52,058 nt of DNA from Xanthomarina gelatinilytica (GTDB lineage Bacteria; Bacteroidota; Bacteroidia; Flavobacteriales; Flavobacteriaceae), in contig NZ_ANLA01000029.1 in NCBI RefSeq assembly GCF_000348685.1, positions 1 to 52,058 of the forward strand. Reading direction: 5' to 3'. The translations under genes were made by a program, and so were the position numbers. Below the pieces are notes generated by a model. It saw only the letters and a program-made list of their open reading frames with translations, had not been told where the DNA came from and did no database searches. Shown here one piece after another: positions 32,503 to 41,010 of the stretch. Numbering within the stretch: position 1 is the first letter of the stretch; every line of letters begins with the position of its first letter.

Positions 32503-32546
32503 CAAAAGTATATTTAATGCGATTTTTAAAACATGACTTTTATCAT
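32503..32546 (-). promoter_or_regulatory. hemN promoter with Crp/Fnr-type site
   Basis: Minus-strand TACTTTTG box (32503-32510) and ATGATAAAAGTCAT (32533-32546) centred 29.5 bp upstream of it, the same spacing as in the nos promoter. Confidence 0.7.
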
Positions 32547-32586
32547 ATTAGAGGGTTTAAAATTTTAAATCCTTCTATTATTTACG

Positions 32587-32594
32587 TAACTTTG
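32587..32594 (+). promoter_or_regulatory. sodC -7 box
   Basis: TAACTTTG, 25 bp before the ATG of the superoxide dismutase gene. The Crp/Fnr-type site of hemN is centred about 47 bp upstream, so it might affect both directions. Confidence 0.5.
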
Positions 32595-32619
32595 GATAAA
32601 CCTTAAACATTAATTTAAA

Positions 32620-33225
32620 ATGAAAAAACCGATATTGTTTGCGTTATTGCTAAGCTTGAGTTTTGCAATAAGCTGTAAAAACGACAAAAAAGAAAACACT
32701 GAAGCCGAAGGAACCACTACCGAAGAAAACGTAGTAGAACCTGTTGAAGAAACCGTAAATGAAGATGTTAAGAAAATAAAAATTAAACTAGAACCTAAAA
32801 GTGACAGTAAAGTAAACGGAAGCGCTGTATTTACCGAAACAGAAGGAAAAGTAACCATGGTTGCTGTTTTTGACGGTTTAACCCCTGGAACCCATGCCAT
32901 CCATTTACATGAAAAATCTGATTGTTCTGCACCAGATGGAACATCTACAGGTGGACACTGGAACCCAACAAACGAACCTCACGGAAAATGGGGTGACGTA
33001 AAAGGATATCACAAAGGTGATATAGGAAATTTTGAAGCTGACGAAAACGGAAATGGTACCATTACATTCAGTACAGACCAATGGTGTATAGGTTGTGGAG
33101 ATCCTAACAAGGATATTTTGGATAAAGCCGTGATTGTGCATCAAGGTGCAGACGACTTTACATCGCAACCCACTGGTGATGCTGGTGGTCGTGTAAGCTG
33201 TGGTGGTATTATAAACTTAGAATAA
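32620..33225 (+). CDS. sodC: Cu/Zn superoxide dismutase, lipoprotein
   Basis: A 201-residue periplasmic or surface enzyme. Lipobox AISC (Cys19), a Glu-rich tether to about 60, then the SodC fold: metal ligands in HAIHLHEKSDC, GGHWNPTNEPHG, and the C-terminal DAGGRVSCGGI with the disulphide Cys and the active-site Arg. VIVHQGADDF carries the last copper His. An extra Cys pair (WCIGCGDP) lies before it. Divergent from hemN, with a strong terminator after it. Confidence 0.93.
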   Translation: MKKPILFALLLSLSFAISCKNDKKENTEAEGTTTEENVVEPVEETVNEDVKKIKIKLEPKSDSKVNGSAVFTETEGKVTMVAVFDGLTPGTHAIHLHEKSDCSAPDGTSTGGHWNPTNEPHGKWGDVKGYHKGDIGNFEADENGNGTITFSTDQWCIGCGDPNKDILDKAVIVHQGADDFTSQPTGDAGGRVSCGGIINLE

Positions 33226-33245
33226 ATATAAACCTAAACACAAAT

Positions 33246-33276
33246 AAAAATGCTGCCAGATGGCAGCATTTTTTTT
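33246..33276. terminator. Bidirectional terminator after sodC
   Basis: AATGCTGCC-AGAT-GGCAGCATT followed by T8; it lies between the convergent sodC and receptor genes. Confidence 0.9.
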
Positions 33277-33296
33277 ATTCTTCAACTCAACAGGTA

Positions 33297-35525
33297 CTAA
33301 AATCTATAACTAATATTGGCTTTAAAAAAGAAAGGTGTTCCAGGAGTAAAGTGAATTTCTTCTACAGGTTCCAATTCGTTTTGCAATCTGGACTCTGTGG
33401 CAAATTGCGTTTCATTCCATTCGGTATCGAAAAGGTTTTCTATGGCAATTCCCAGAACCAAATTATTGGCAAACTCATAGCTTAAGTTCAGATCGGTTAC
33501 AAAATAACCTTCGGCAACTATGGAATTGTCTTCATTTGCTGGTCTATCATCTATAAATCGATAACGAATCGCTCCAGAAAACCCTTTAAAATTATTCACC
33601 GACAAGCCTCCTGTAAGTGTGAAATCCGGTGCTAAAGGAATGTAATCTTCCCCGGAAGGTTCCTCTACACTTCTAGCATGTGTTAAGGTTGCGTCTGTAT
33701 CAAAATACAACCAATCAATAATTTGGTACCTTAAGCCCAAATCCAACCCATATCGTTTGGATTCTCCACTAGGCTCCACAATTCCAGCATCTCCAACATA
33801 CACAAATTCCTGTTCCAAAAACAAGTACCACAAAGCTGTATTAAAAACCACTTTAGGAACTGGTTTCCAAATAGCCCCAAAATCTGCTCCATAAGCTCTT
33901 GGTAAAATATCCTCGCCTTGTTGTTGCACCACAACCCTAGCATCGTTTGAATGGAAACCTATACCAGTTTTTAAAAACCATTGTAGGTTTTCATTTTGGT
34001 TAAAAAAGAAATTCACCTTAGGGTTTACTATGGTTTTTGTTTCTGAAAGGGTTTCATAATCACTCACCAAAGCATCATTGTACATAAACTTAAAATAATC
34101 CAAACGCAACGCTGGCGCTACTATAAATTTACCAAAGTCCAGTTCGGCATTTATATAGGCAAACATATTGGTTTCGTTCACATCGCCCAAAGCCATATAA
34201 TTTAACGTTTCGTTTCTATTTAATGTATGCGACAATTCCACATCGTTTACAAAATCGTAACGCATGCCAAAACCTCCCGTATAAGTAGCTTCAACTGCAC
34301 CTAAATTGCCATCTCGTGTAAATTCTGCATTGAAACCAAAAATATCCCTAGCTTCTTTTTGTTTTATTTGGTCGCCATTGATTGGGTCTTCCAAAAAGAA
34401 GGTGAAATTGGAATACAGTTCAAAATTGTATTGCGAATAAAACACATTGGACTTAAACTGTAAATTTTCGGATAATAAGGAGTTGTACTCTACATTAAAA
34501 TTGGTTCTGGAGGTATTTCCTCCTTCGGTATCATCAATAGAACCCCATCGATCTATCATACCAGAGTCTACAGCCCTTTGTGGTATTTGTCCCGAAGCGT
34601 CCCAACGACTTTTAAAATGAGAAAGCGATACAGATAATCTGTCGTTTCCTTTAAGATACGTGGTGTATTTCCCAAAAAGGTTGATACGGTTGAAATTTTG
34701 AGGAGAATGATAAGGTCCATCAAATTGAATGTACTCCAAAGCTACATAAGCATTTTGGTTGGGTGTATTTCCCAACAGGTTGAACATTCCAAGCGTTCGC
34801 ATGGAATTAAATTGTCCGTAACTGAAGTTTATTTCACTGGAGCCAATATCTTCCTTGGTATTAAAGTCCACATATCCAGCGGTATTGAAGTCGCCTTTGT
34901 TGGCATAGTATGGTCCTTTACCAAAGTTGATATTATTAATGGTTTCCGGAATAAGAAAGTGTAAATCGCTATAACCCTGTCCGTGAGCATGAGACACCAT
35001 ATTTACAGGCATACCATCTACAGAGAGACTGATATCTGTACCATGGTCAATATCAAAACCACGTAAGAATATTTGTTCGGCCTTTCCTCCTCCAGCATGT
35101 TGCCCAATAATCAGACCTGGGACTTTACGTAAAATTTCTTGTGAAGAATTAACTGGATTGGTTTCCAAATCCACTTTGGAAATGCTGTTTAAAGCGTCTA
35201 TTTGTTCCGTAATCACCAATTCATCCAATAAAATGGTCTTTCCTTTTAAAACAATGGTAAGGCTATCTTTGAAATGGTTTTCGTTCAACACCAAAAAAGT
35301 CTTTTCGTAACCCAACAAACCAACGGTTAAAGAATCGCCTACCTGATTGTTCTCTAACACAAAAGAGCCATTGGCAATGGTATGCGCATGAGATGATGAG
35401 TTAGTGTTGTAAATATAAACATCCTCCAACGGTTGTTGGTTGCTATTGGTAACAACACCTTTGATGTTCTGAGCCTGTGAGCTGCCAATAATTAAAAACA
35501 ATAAAATAGTAAAGATTCTTTTCAT
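33297..35525 (-). CDS. TonB-dependent receptor with His-rich plug
   Basis: A 742-residue outer-membrane receptor: signal peptide ending SQAQ (about residue 19), a CarboxypepD-like domain at 20-95 (GVVTNSNQQPLEDVYIY), a plug at 100-230 and a barrel ending FFFKANISYRF. The plug has an unusual His cluster, FDIDHGTDISLSVDG followed by MVSHAHGQGYSDLHF, and HAGGGKAEQ before it. Such His groups suggest a metal or metal-chelate substrate. The CarboxypepD domain also has HAH. Convergent with sodC. No substrate-binding lipoprotein (SusD) follows, so it is not a SusC. Confidence 0.82.
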   Translation of the reverse strand: MKRIFTILLFLIIGSSQAQNIKGVVTNSNQQPLEDVYIYNTNSSSHAHTIANGSFVLENNQVGDSLTVGLLGYEKTFLVLNENHFKDSLTIVLKGKTILLDELVITEQIDALNSISKVDLETNPVNSSQEILRKVPGLIIGQHAGGGKAEQIFLRGFDIDHGTDISLSVDGMPVNMVSHAHGQGYSDLHFLIPETINNINFGKGPYYANKGDFNTAGYVDFNTKEDIGSSEINFSYGQFNSMRTLGMFNLLGNTPNQNAYVALEYIQFDGPYHSPQNFNRINLFGKYTTYLKGNDRLSVSLSHFKSRWDASGQIPQRAVDSGMIDRWGSIDDTEGGNTSRTNFNVEYNSLLSENLQFKSNVFYSQYNFELYSNFTFFLEDPINGDQIKQKEARDIFGFNAEFTRDGNLGAVEATYTGGFGMRYDFVNDVELSHTLNRNETLNYMALGDVNETNMFAYINAELDFGKFIVAPALRLDYFKFMYNDALVSDYETLSETKTIVNPKVNFFFNQNENLQWFLKTGIGFHSNDARVVVQQQGEDILPRAYGADFGAIWKPVPKVVFNTALWYLFLEQEFVYVGDAGIVEPSGESKRYGLDLGLRYQIIDWLYFDTDATLTHARSVEEPSGEDYIPLAPDFTLTGGLSVNNFKGFSGAIRYRFIDDRPANEDNSIVAEGYFVTDLNLSYEFANNLVLGIAIENLFDTEWNETQFATESRLQNELEPVEEIHFTPGTPFFFKANISYRF

Positions 35526-35727
35526 AAGTAATTAAATAACGTGATTAAACGATAAACCTGTAAAAATATAACGACAGCCATAACCCTTTTACAATGTTAA
35601 CAGCTTTTTAACTTTTGCTTTTAACCCTTTTAAAAAATCACAGAGCTTTATAAATATTTTTTACACTTATAGTATTGGTTGATTTTAGATATAAAATTTA
35701 TCTTTACTGCGAAGAAATTTGTCAATC

Positions 35728-36903
35728 ATGAATCCATCAGCAAGTGGCTGGATAAAAAAGTTACTAAAAGAATTAGACACAAACCCTATCTGGAATCATA
35801 CAGACGAGAACACCTTTTACGATATTTTAAGGGAAAGTGGCTTTATTTATGGTAGCAACGTTAAGGTTTTAAAAGACCATTTTGATGCTTCAGAATTAAC
35901 CGAAGAAGAAATATGCAAAGTAAATTTTTTACTTGCTTTGAAATATATTTTTGAAGAAAACAAAACTTCTGATGTTGAATTTATTGAAAGCATTATCAAT
36001 TTTTATATTGAAATCAATGCACACTCCACTTCCATATTTTCTGAAATTTTAGGCGAAAAGAAAACTGCCTCCTTACTGGAAAAAATAATTCACAAACGCA
36101 TTCAAATAGATGACAATTTAATTGACAGGAGCTTTAATTATTTTATTACAAATGCTTTGCTGTTTACTGATATATTGGCCTATAAAGCATTTTTACTAAC
36201 GCAGGAAATTTCAGAAAAACACATTCAGCATTTGGAATCTGCCATAGAGACCATAGTAAGGGAGGTTTTAAATTCCAAAAGCAAAAAAACAGAATACGAC
36301 AACAGTTTGTTAAAGTTGGTCGACCAATCCATAAGGTACAAATCCCATAAAACACTAACATTCCAAGAAGCCTTGGAGTTTATAAATACCGATTTGGAAA
36401 CTTATTATATTATGGATATTGCCTGCATGGCAACTTGGGGAGATTTAAATATTGACAAAAATGAAAAAACACTGCTTTTAAAACTTGGCGAACAACTGCA
36501 GCTTGAGCAGGTACGCATTTATAATTCCATACGCTTTATAGAGTTGTTCTATAAAAGCAATAAAGATAAAATAGCTCTATTAAGTTCTAAAAACATTGTA
36601 AAAACCTTTTATTCCAACTCGAGTAAAATGGTTAACAAACTTATTTCCAGAAACAGCAAGCGTTTGCAAAAAGAGCTTATGGAGAGTAAGGAGCTCATGG
36701 TGTTGTTGTCCAAATCCACGGTTAGGGATTTAAGCGACGAAGAACAAAAGAAAGTGCAAACACAATTGTTGGATATTTTTAAATCCATACCAAGTTTGGC
36801 CATTTTCATGCTTCCTGGGGGCGCATTGCTGCTACCTTTGGTGATTAAGTTTATTCCCAAACTCTTACCTTCGTCTTTTGATGACAATAGAATTGAGGAA
36901 TAA
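35728..36903 (+). CDS. LETM1-related protein (biofilm-associated type)
   Basis: A 391-residue mostly helical protein. The C-terminal part IFKSIPSLAIFMLPGGALLLPLVIKFIPKLLPSSF matches the LETM1-like hydrophobic block (about 350-385), and KRLQKELMESKELMVLL precedes it. Flavobacterial members are annotated as LETM1-related, biofilm-associated. I start at the ATG at 35728; a TTG three codons upstream gives no better context. Probably a membrane-linked ion-homeostasis or envelope protein; role not certain. Confidence 0.7.
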   Translation: MNPSASGWIKKLLKELDTNPIWNHTDENTFYDILRESGFIYGSNVKVLKDHFDASELTEEEICKVNFLLALKYIFEENKTSDVEFIESIINFYIEINAHSTSIFSEILGEKKTASLLEKIIHKRIQIDDNLIDRSFNYFITNALLFTDILAYKAFLLTQEISEKHIQHLESAIETIVREVLNSKSKKTEYDNSLLKLVDQSIRYKSHKTLTFQEALEFINTDLETYYIMDIACMATWGDLNIDKNEKTLLLKLGEQLQLEQVRIYNSIRFIELFYKSNKDKIALLSSKNIVKTFYSNSSKMVNKLISRNSKRLQKELMESKELMVLLSKSTVRDLSDEEQKKVQTQLLDIFKSIPSLAIFMLPGGALLLPLVIKFIPKLLPSSFDDNRIEE

Positions 36904-36912
36904 GCCCTTACT

Positions 36913-37677
36913 TTACTCCAGCCAGCTTTTAAAATCCTTAACACGCTCCCTTGATACAATAACCTCTTGCTCGTTATAGGAATGCAATTTAATTTGCAAA
37001 CGCGAATTGGTATAGCTAACCATATCTTTTATGGCATTGATATTTACAAAAAACGTTCTGTTAACCCTAAAAAAGGTTTCAGGTTGCAGTTCGGTTTCAA
37101 GTTGCTCCAAAGTTTGATCTATCAAATAGTTCCTGCCTTCGGTTGTGTATAGATAGGTGCCTTTATTTTCGCTGTAAACACATTCAATGTCATCAATGGG
37201 AACAAGCTTTAAATGCTGACCGACTTTTACCGAAAAACGCTTTTTGTACTCCTTGTCGTCTCTTTCTATTGGATTTACCAACAGTTTTTTAATATCGTCA
37301 AAATTTAAGGTAATAGGCTGAATGGTTTTATGTTTTGAATTGAATTTATGGATGGCTTTCTCCATTTCCTCAGCATCTATGGGTTTCAACAGGTAATCCA
37401 CACTATTTAGTTTGAAGGCTTGAAGCGCGTATTCATCATAGGCAGTGGTAAAAATGATGGAAGATTTTACATCTATCAAATCGAAAATTTCAAACGATAG
37501 ACCATCGCTCAGTTGAATGTCCAAAAAGATTAAATCTGGATGCTCATTCTCCTGAAACCAAGCAACGGATTCCTCCACGGAATGCAACATGGTTTCTGCT
37601 TGAATGCCTATTTTATCCAGCATTCTCTGTAAACGTCTTGCAGATGGTTTTTCGTCTTCAATAATAATGACTTTCAT
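36913..37677 (-). CDS. LytTR-type response regulator
   Basis: A 254-residue regulator: receiver domain at 1-120 with the phosphoacceptor Asp53 (FLDIQLSDG), acidic pocket Glu7-Asp8 and the switch Lys in LKPID, and a LytTR DNA-binding domain at about 145-250 (VKVGQHLKLVPIDDIECVYSENKGTYLYT). It is transcribed with the sensor kinase and 2TM protein on the same strand, separated by 45 bp. Confidence 0.93.
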   Translation of the reverse strand: MKVIIIEDEKPSARRLQRMLDKIGIQAETMLHSVEESVAWFQENEHPDLIFLDIQLSDGLSFEIFDLIDVKSSIIFTTAYDEYALQAFKLNSVDYLLKPIDAEEMEKAIHKFNSKHKTIQPITLNFDDIKKLLVNPIERDDKEYKKRFSVKVGQHLKLVPIDDIECVYSENKGTYLYTTEGRNYLIDQTLEQLETELQPETFFRVNRTFFVNINAIKDMVSYTNSRLQIKLHSYNEQEVIVSRERVKDFKSWLE

Positions 37678-37722
37678 AGTTTATAAGGTTGATTGGTTTT
37701 AAATTAATTGTTGTGAAAAAGT

Positions 37723-38034
37723 TTATTTCCAGTGTTTTTTATCTTCTTCCATGAGTTGTTTTATTTTACGTTCTTCCCAGTTTTTTCCTAAAATAAAATC
37801 TGGCAAAAACACGCTTAATCCATGGACAGCCAAACCAATTCCCCAGAAAAACAAAGTAAAGAAATTTTTATATTGAAAATAGCTTTCACCAGGCTCCAAA
37901 TCTTGGATATTTAGAACCACAATCATCAGGTTTACAACCACATATACCAATAAATGCACATAAAACCCTTTGATTTTTTTAACCCGCTTTTTTACACGTT
38001 CCAAGCGTTCCAGCTTTGAGAAATCCCGTTCCAT
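37723..38034 (-). CDS. 2TM-domain protein
   Basis: A 103-residue protein made of one 2TM domain: a basic helix (LERVKKRVKKIKGFYVHLLVY), two membrane helices, and a tail KNWEERKIKQLMEEDKKHW. An ATG at 38046 is also possible; I prefer 38034 because it directly follows the kinase stop codon, fitting coupled translation. Its domain is the same type as the C-terminus of the kinase it follows, so it may interact with it. Confidence 0.7.
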   Translation of the reverse strand: MERDFSKLERLERVKKRVKKIKGFYVHLLVYVVVNLMIVVLNIQDLEPGESYFQYKNFFTLFFWGIGLAVHGLSVFLPDFILGKNWEERKIKQLMEEDKKHWK

Positions 38035-38036
38035 GA

Positions 38037-39374
38037 TTATTTCCATTTATTTTGATTATACGTCTCTTCTTTCTCCATAATTTCTTGAATCTTGCGTTGT
38101 TCCCAAGATTTACCGTATCCAAATACAGCAAAGGCATGAAACAGCAAGCCCATTCCCCAACCCAACATAGGGAACCAAAACCATTGAAAGCCCCATGAGG
38201 TTTGATAGTTAATAAATATTATAAAAGGTATGACAATGCAATAAGAAAGCAGGTTCCCATAAAACCCTTTAATTTCTTCTACTTGTTTTTTAGCTCTATA
38301 ATAAGCGTCTTCCCTGTTGTGTTCTGATTTTGTTTCCATAATGGTAATTTGTTTTGTAAGCATAGGTATTGCAACTGCAAAACTGTCTGCTTGTTGATTG
38401 ATGATAACTTTTCGTTTGGTTAATAATTGGTAGCGTTGCATGATATTACTCAACCCTACACCGCTACTCTTTTTTACTATTTGTTTTATCTGTAAATTAT
38501 TTTCTACTATTAAAAGCCCGTCTTTTTCGTAAATTTTAATGTGCAACGGATTTTTTTCCGTAACCATATTGTGTTTTACGGCATTCTCCAATAAAAGCTG
38601 AAGAGATAAGGGCACCACCTTACTTTCTGGATTTGAAGCCTGTTCCGGAATATCGAAAACAATACTGTCCTCGAAGCGCATTTTTAGTAAAGACATATAG
38701 GTCTTGGCAAATTTTAGCTCTTCATCCACAGACACTAAATCCTTATTTTTTTGTTCCAGAACATAGCGATAAACTTTAGATAAGGACGTTGTAAAATCTT
38801 GTGCTTTATCTGGATTCTCTTCAATTAAGCTGGTTAAGACATTTAAACTGTTAAACAAAAAATGTGGATCCAGCTGGTTTTTTAAAGCATCGAATTTAGC
38901 TGTTTGCGTTTGTGCAACTATTTGAGATTCCTTAACTTTTTTTTCCTGGTTCTTTTTAAAGAAATAAACAGCATGAAAGGTTATTACAATACTTAAGGTA
39001 ATCCACAACCCAAAGGTATAATCCCTGTAGGATTCGTTAGCCATAAAGGTTTCAAATGATTGCTTGTTGTAAAACAGCGCTGTGGCCATTCGTAAAAAAA
39101 ACAAACCTACCAAAGTGAGTGCAATGGAACCAATAATACCAATAACAATACGTTTTACAGCCTCTTTTTCTTTCCAGGGATATTTCTCCAAATAATTAAA
39201 AAAATACATATTGGAATATCCCAAAACAAATGCATAAAGTTGATAGAAGGTAAAATTAATAAGCAGCTCGTTGCTGTCTTCAAATTCAAAACCACTAAAA
39301 ATAGCGTTCCCAATTACAAATACTATACAGCCAATGCCAAAGGTTATTAATATATTTTTAGTGTTTCTGCTCAT
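38037..39374 (-). CDS. LytS-type sensor kinase fused to a 2TM domain
   Basis: A 445-residue histidine kinase. Four N-terminal membrane helices (about 9-25, 40-58, 74-95 and 121-140) and then a coiled region lead to the His_kinase domain with the phosphoacceptor His171 in DPHFLFNSLN and the ATP site LQLLLENAVKHN and GVGLSNIMQR. Residues 355-435 add a 2TM domain (YYRAKKQVEEIKGFYGNLLSY ... YGKSWEQRKIQEIMEKEE), so the protein crosses the membrane again after the kinase part. That fusion is unusual and matches the separate 2TM protein next to it. Confidence 0.85.
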   Translation of the reverse strand: MSRNTKNILITFGIGCIVFVIGNAIFSGFEFEDSNELLINFTFYQLYAFVLGYSNMYFFNYLEKYPWKEKEAVKRIVIGIIGSIALTLVGLFFLRMATALFYNKQSFETFMANESYRDYTFGLWITLSIVITFHAVYFFKKNQEKKVKESQIVAQTQTAKFDALKNQLDPHFLFNSLNVLTSLIEENPDKAQDFTTSLSKVYRYVLEQKNKDLVSVDEELKFAKTYMSLLKMRFEDSIVFDIPEQASNPESKVVPLSLQLLLENAVKHNMVTEKNPLHIKIYEKDGLLIVENNLQIKQIVKKSSGVGLSNIMQRYQLLTKRKVIINQQADSFAVAIPMLTKQITIMETKSEHNREDAYYRAKKQVEEIKGFYGNLLSYCIVIPFIIFINYQTSWGFQWFWFPMLGWGMGLLFHAFAVFGYGKSWEQRKIQEIMEKEETYNQNKWK

Positions 39375-39379
39375 GATTT

Positions 39380-40009
39380 TTATTTACAGTCTTTTAAAAT
39401 CTCTTCAGCGCGTTCTTTTCCCCATGATGGAGCAAATTTCGATTCTGGTTTAAAGGTAGCAAAAAGTTGCAAAGCTCTTTCTACATCTTTACAAAATGGT
39501 GTTGTATCCTGACCAAAATAACGTGCTCCTCCCATTTCCCAATCGGCTTTGTTCAGTACAACCCTTGGGTTGTTTGGTGCCAAAGCTTCGGCCTGTTCAT
39601 ACAAAGACATGATTTTTCCAGACAAGGTCATGCCGTAAGTAGCTCCATCGCTGGCTACATAAACAGTATAAAGTAAAGCTTGCAAAACCATGATCTCTGG
39701 ATTGTTTTTTGAAATGGCAGTAGCGTCATTTAAAAAATTCTGTGCTTGATTTAGTTGGGCCTCCAAAACCTCTTTGTTATCCATTTTTGTAAATCCATCC
39801 AAAATCAAGGTTTCTGCTGCATAATAAGGAGGCAACCAGTTATCTGGTTCTGCATGGGCTATTCTTTCAAACATTTGTGATGCTTCAATGGGATTGGTTC
39901 CCCATAAATCGAAAGCTTTTTGCATGCCTTTTTCGTAATCGGTTTGCGCTTGTAAGTTTGCTGTAATTAAAACAACCAAACAAATTGTAAGTAATTTAAA
40001 GTGTTTCAT
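39380..40009 (-). CDS. Periplasmic tetratricopeptide-like protein
   Basis: A 209-residue exported protein (signal peptide cut near LQAQ, residue 22) built of TPR-like helical pairs: PIEASQMFERIAHAEPDNWLPPYYAAE, LNDATAISKNNPEIMVLQALL and SLYEQAEALAPNNPRVVLNKAD. Similar small TPR proteins occur widely in flavobacteria as scaffolds. It lies 5 bp upstream of the kinase gene, so it is part of the same operon. Confidence 0.75.
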   Translation of the reverse strand: MKHFKLLTICLVVLITANLQAQTDYEKGMQKAFDLWGTNPIEASQMFERIAHAEPDNWLPPYYAAETLILDGFTKMDNKEVLEAQLNQAQNFLNDATAISKNNPEIMVLQALLYTVYVASDGATYGMTLSGKIMSLYEQAEALAPNNPRVVLNKADWEMGGARYFGQDTTPFCKDVERALQLFATFKPESKFAPSWGKERAEEILKDCK

Positions 40010-40111
40010 GATTATTTGATTTTAATATTGAAACAAATATGCAAACAATAACATGGGCTTTAAAAAGAGCTTTACCGAATTGTTGATTTTTATTTCCGAA
40101 TTGTAGGAAAA

Positions 40112-40143
40112 CAAAAAAACACTCTCAAGATATTGGAAAGTGC
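40112..40143 (-). terminator. Terminator of the TonB-like gene
   Basis: CACTTTC and GAGAGTG pair with a 9-base loop and are followed on the minus strand by TTTTTTTG; 42 bp after the stop at 40185. Confidence 0.6.
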
Positions 40144-40184
40144 TTGTAAAATAGGGGCTGAAAAACGTTTTTAGGTAAAGCTTA

Positions 40185-40916
40185 TTAGTTTTGAATTTTG
40201 AAGTTTATAGGGATGCTATAGGGAACTGTTACCGGATTGCCACGTTGTAAACCAGGTTTCATTTGTGGCAACAACCCAATGATGCGTTCTGCTTCTTTTT
40301 CAAGCATTTTATCTGGTCCTCTAGATTGAATGTTGGTAATGTTTCCTTCTTTATCCACTACAAAAAGTACGATTACACGTCCATAAATACCCAATTCCAA
40401 AGCTGTTTGTGGATATTTAAAGTTTTTGGTTATGTGCTCATTTATTTTTTTACTAAAACAATCTTTTAATTCCTGATTGGTATTACCAGAACAACCAGGA
40501 AAAATTGGCACTTTTTCCACAACCGAAAAAGGCACAGATACTTCTTCTTCCACTTCTTCAACCTGGACTTCCTCTACCTCAACAATACGCTCTGCTATTT
40601 TCTCTTCTTGGTCTGTTTCTGTACTTTCAAGCACTGTTTCTTCAATGTCTTTGGTGTCTTCAACAACAGTAATGGTTTCTGGTGCTGATAGCACTGGAGG
40701 TGGTGGAGGTGGTGGAGGCATGTTCAAATCGGTAATTGGAATATCTTCTTCAAAAACATCTTCCATTTCAATGTTTTCCAATATTACTTTGGAAGTCTCA
40801 AAAGTCTTATGCTCCATGGTTAAGTATGTAAACAGCAACATGATATTTAAACCTATTGCGAAATACAAACCACTATTTCTACCAACCTCTATATTTGGGT
40901 TTTTTTTAGGTTCCAT
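40185..40916 (-). CDS. TonB-like energy transducer
   Basis: A 243-residue inner-membrane protein: one helix at about 15-30 (GLYFAIGLNIMLLFTYLT), a Pro run (MPPPPPPPPVL) and a Glu/Val-rich periplasmic rod at 65-135, then a TonB C-terminal domain at 150-243 (FKYPQTALELGIYGRVIVLFVVDKEGNITNI). It transmits proton-motive force to outer-membrane receptors. A Crp/Fnr-type site is upstream, so it may serve a receptor used in anaerobic respiration, for example the NosA-like protein. Confidence 0.88.
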   Translation of the reverse strand: MEPKKNPNIEVGRNSGLYFAIGLNIMLLFTYLTMEHKTFETSKVILENIEMEDVFEEDIPITDLNMPPPPPPPPVLSAPETITVVEDTKDIEETVLESTETDQEEKIAERIVEVEEVQVEEVEEEVSVPFSVVEKVPIFPGCSGNTNQELKDCFSKKINEHITKNFKYPQTALELGIYGRVIVLFVVDKEGNITNIQSRGPDKMLEKEAERIIGLLPQMKPGLQRGNPVTVPYSIPINFKIQN

Positions 40917-40936
40917 GACAAAATAATTTATAGTAT

Positions 40937-40980
40937 TAAAGTTAACACTCTAACTTTCAAATTACTATGATATTGGTCAT
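40937..40980 (-). promoter_or_regulatory. TonB-like gene promoter with Crp/Fnr-type site
   Basis: Minus-strand box TAACTTTA (40937-40944) and ATGACCAATATCAT (40967-40980) centred 29.5 bp upstream of it. The box departs from TAnnTTTG only in its last base. Confidence 0.65.
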
Positions 40981-41010
40981 GTTTGGCAAAAACTACATAA
41001 AAGGGTTATT

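Noticed and set aside
32485-32505. TTG start of HemN
   Set aside because: The codon overlaps the -7 promoter box; the ATG at 32484 gives the standard N-terminus.
40477-40926. 149-aa Ser/Thr-rich plus-strand frame
   Set aside because: Antisense of the Glu/Val/Pro-rich rod of the TonB-like protein.
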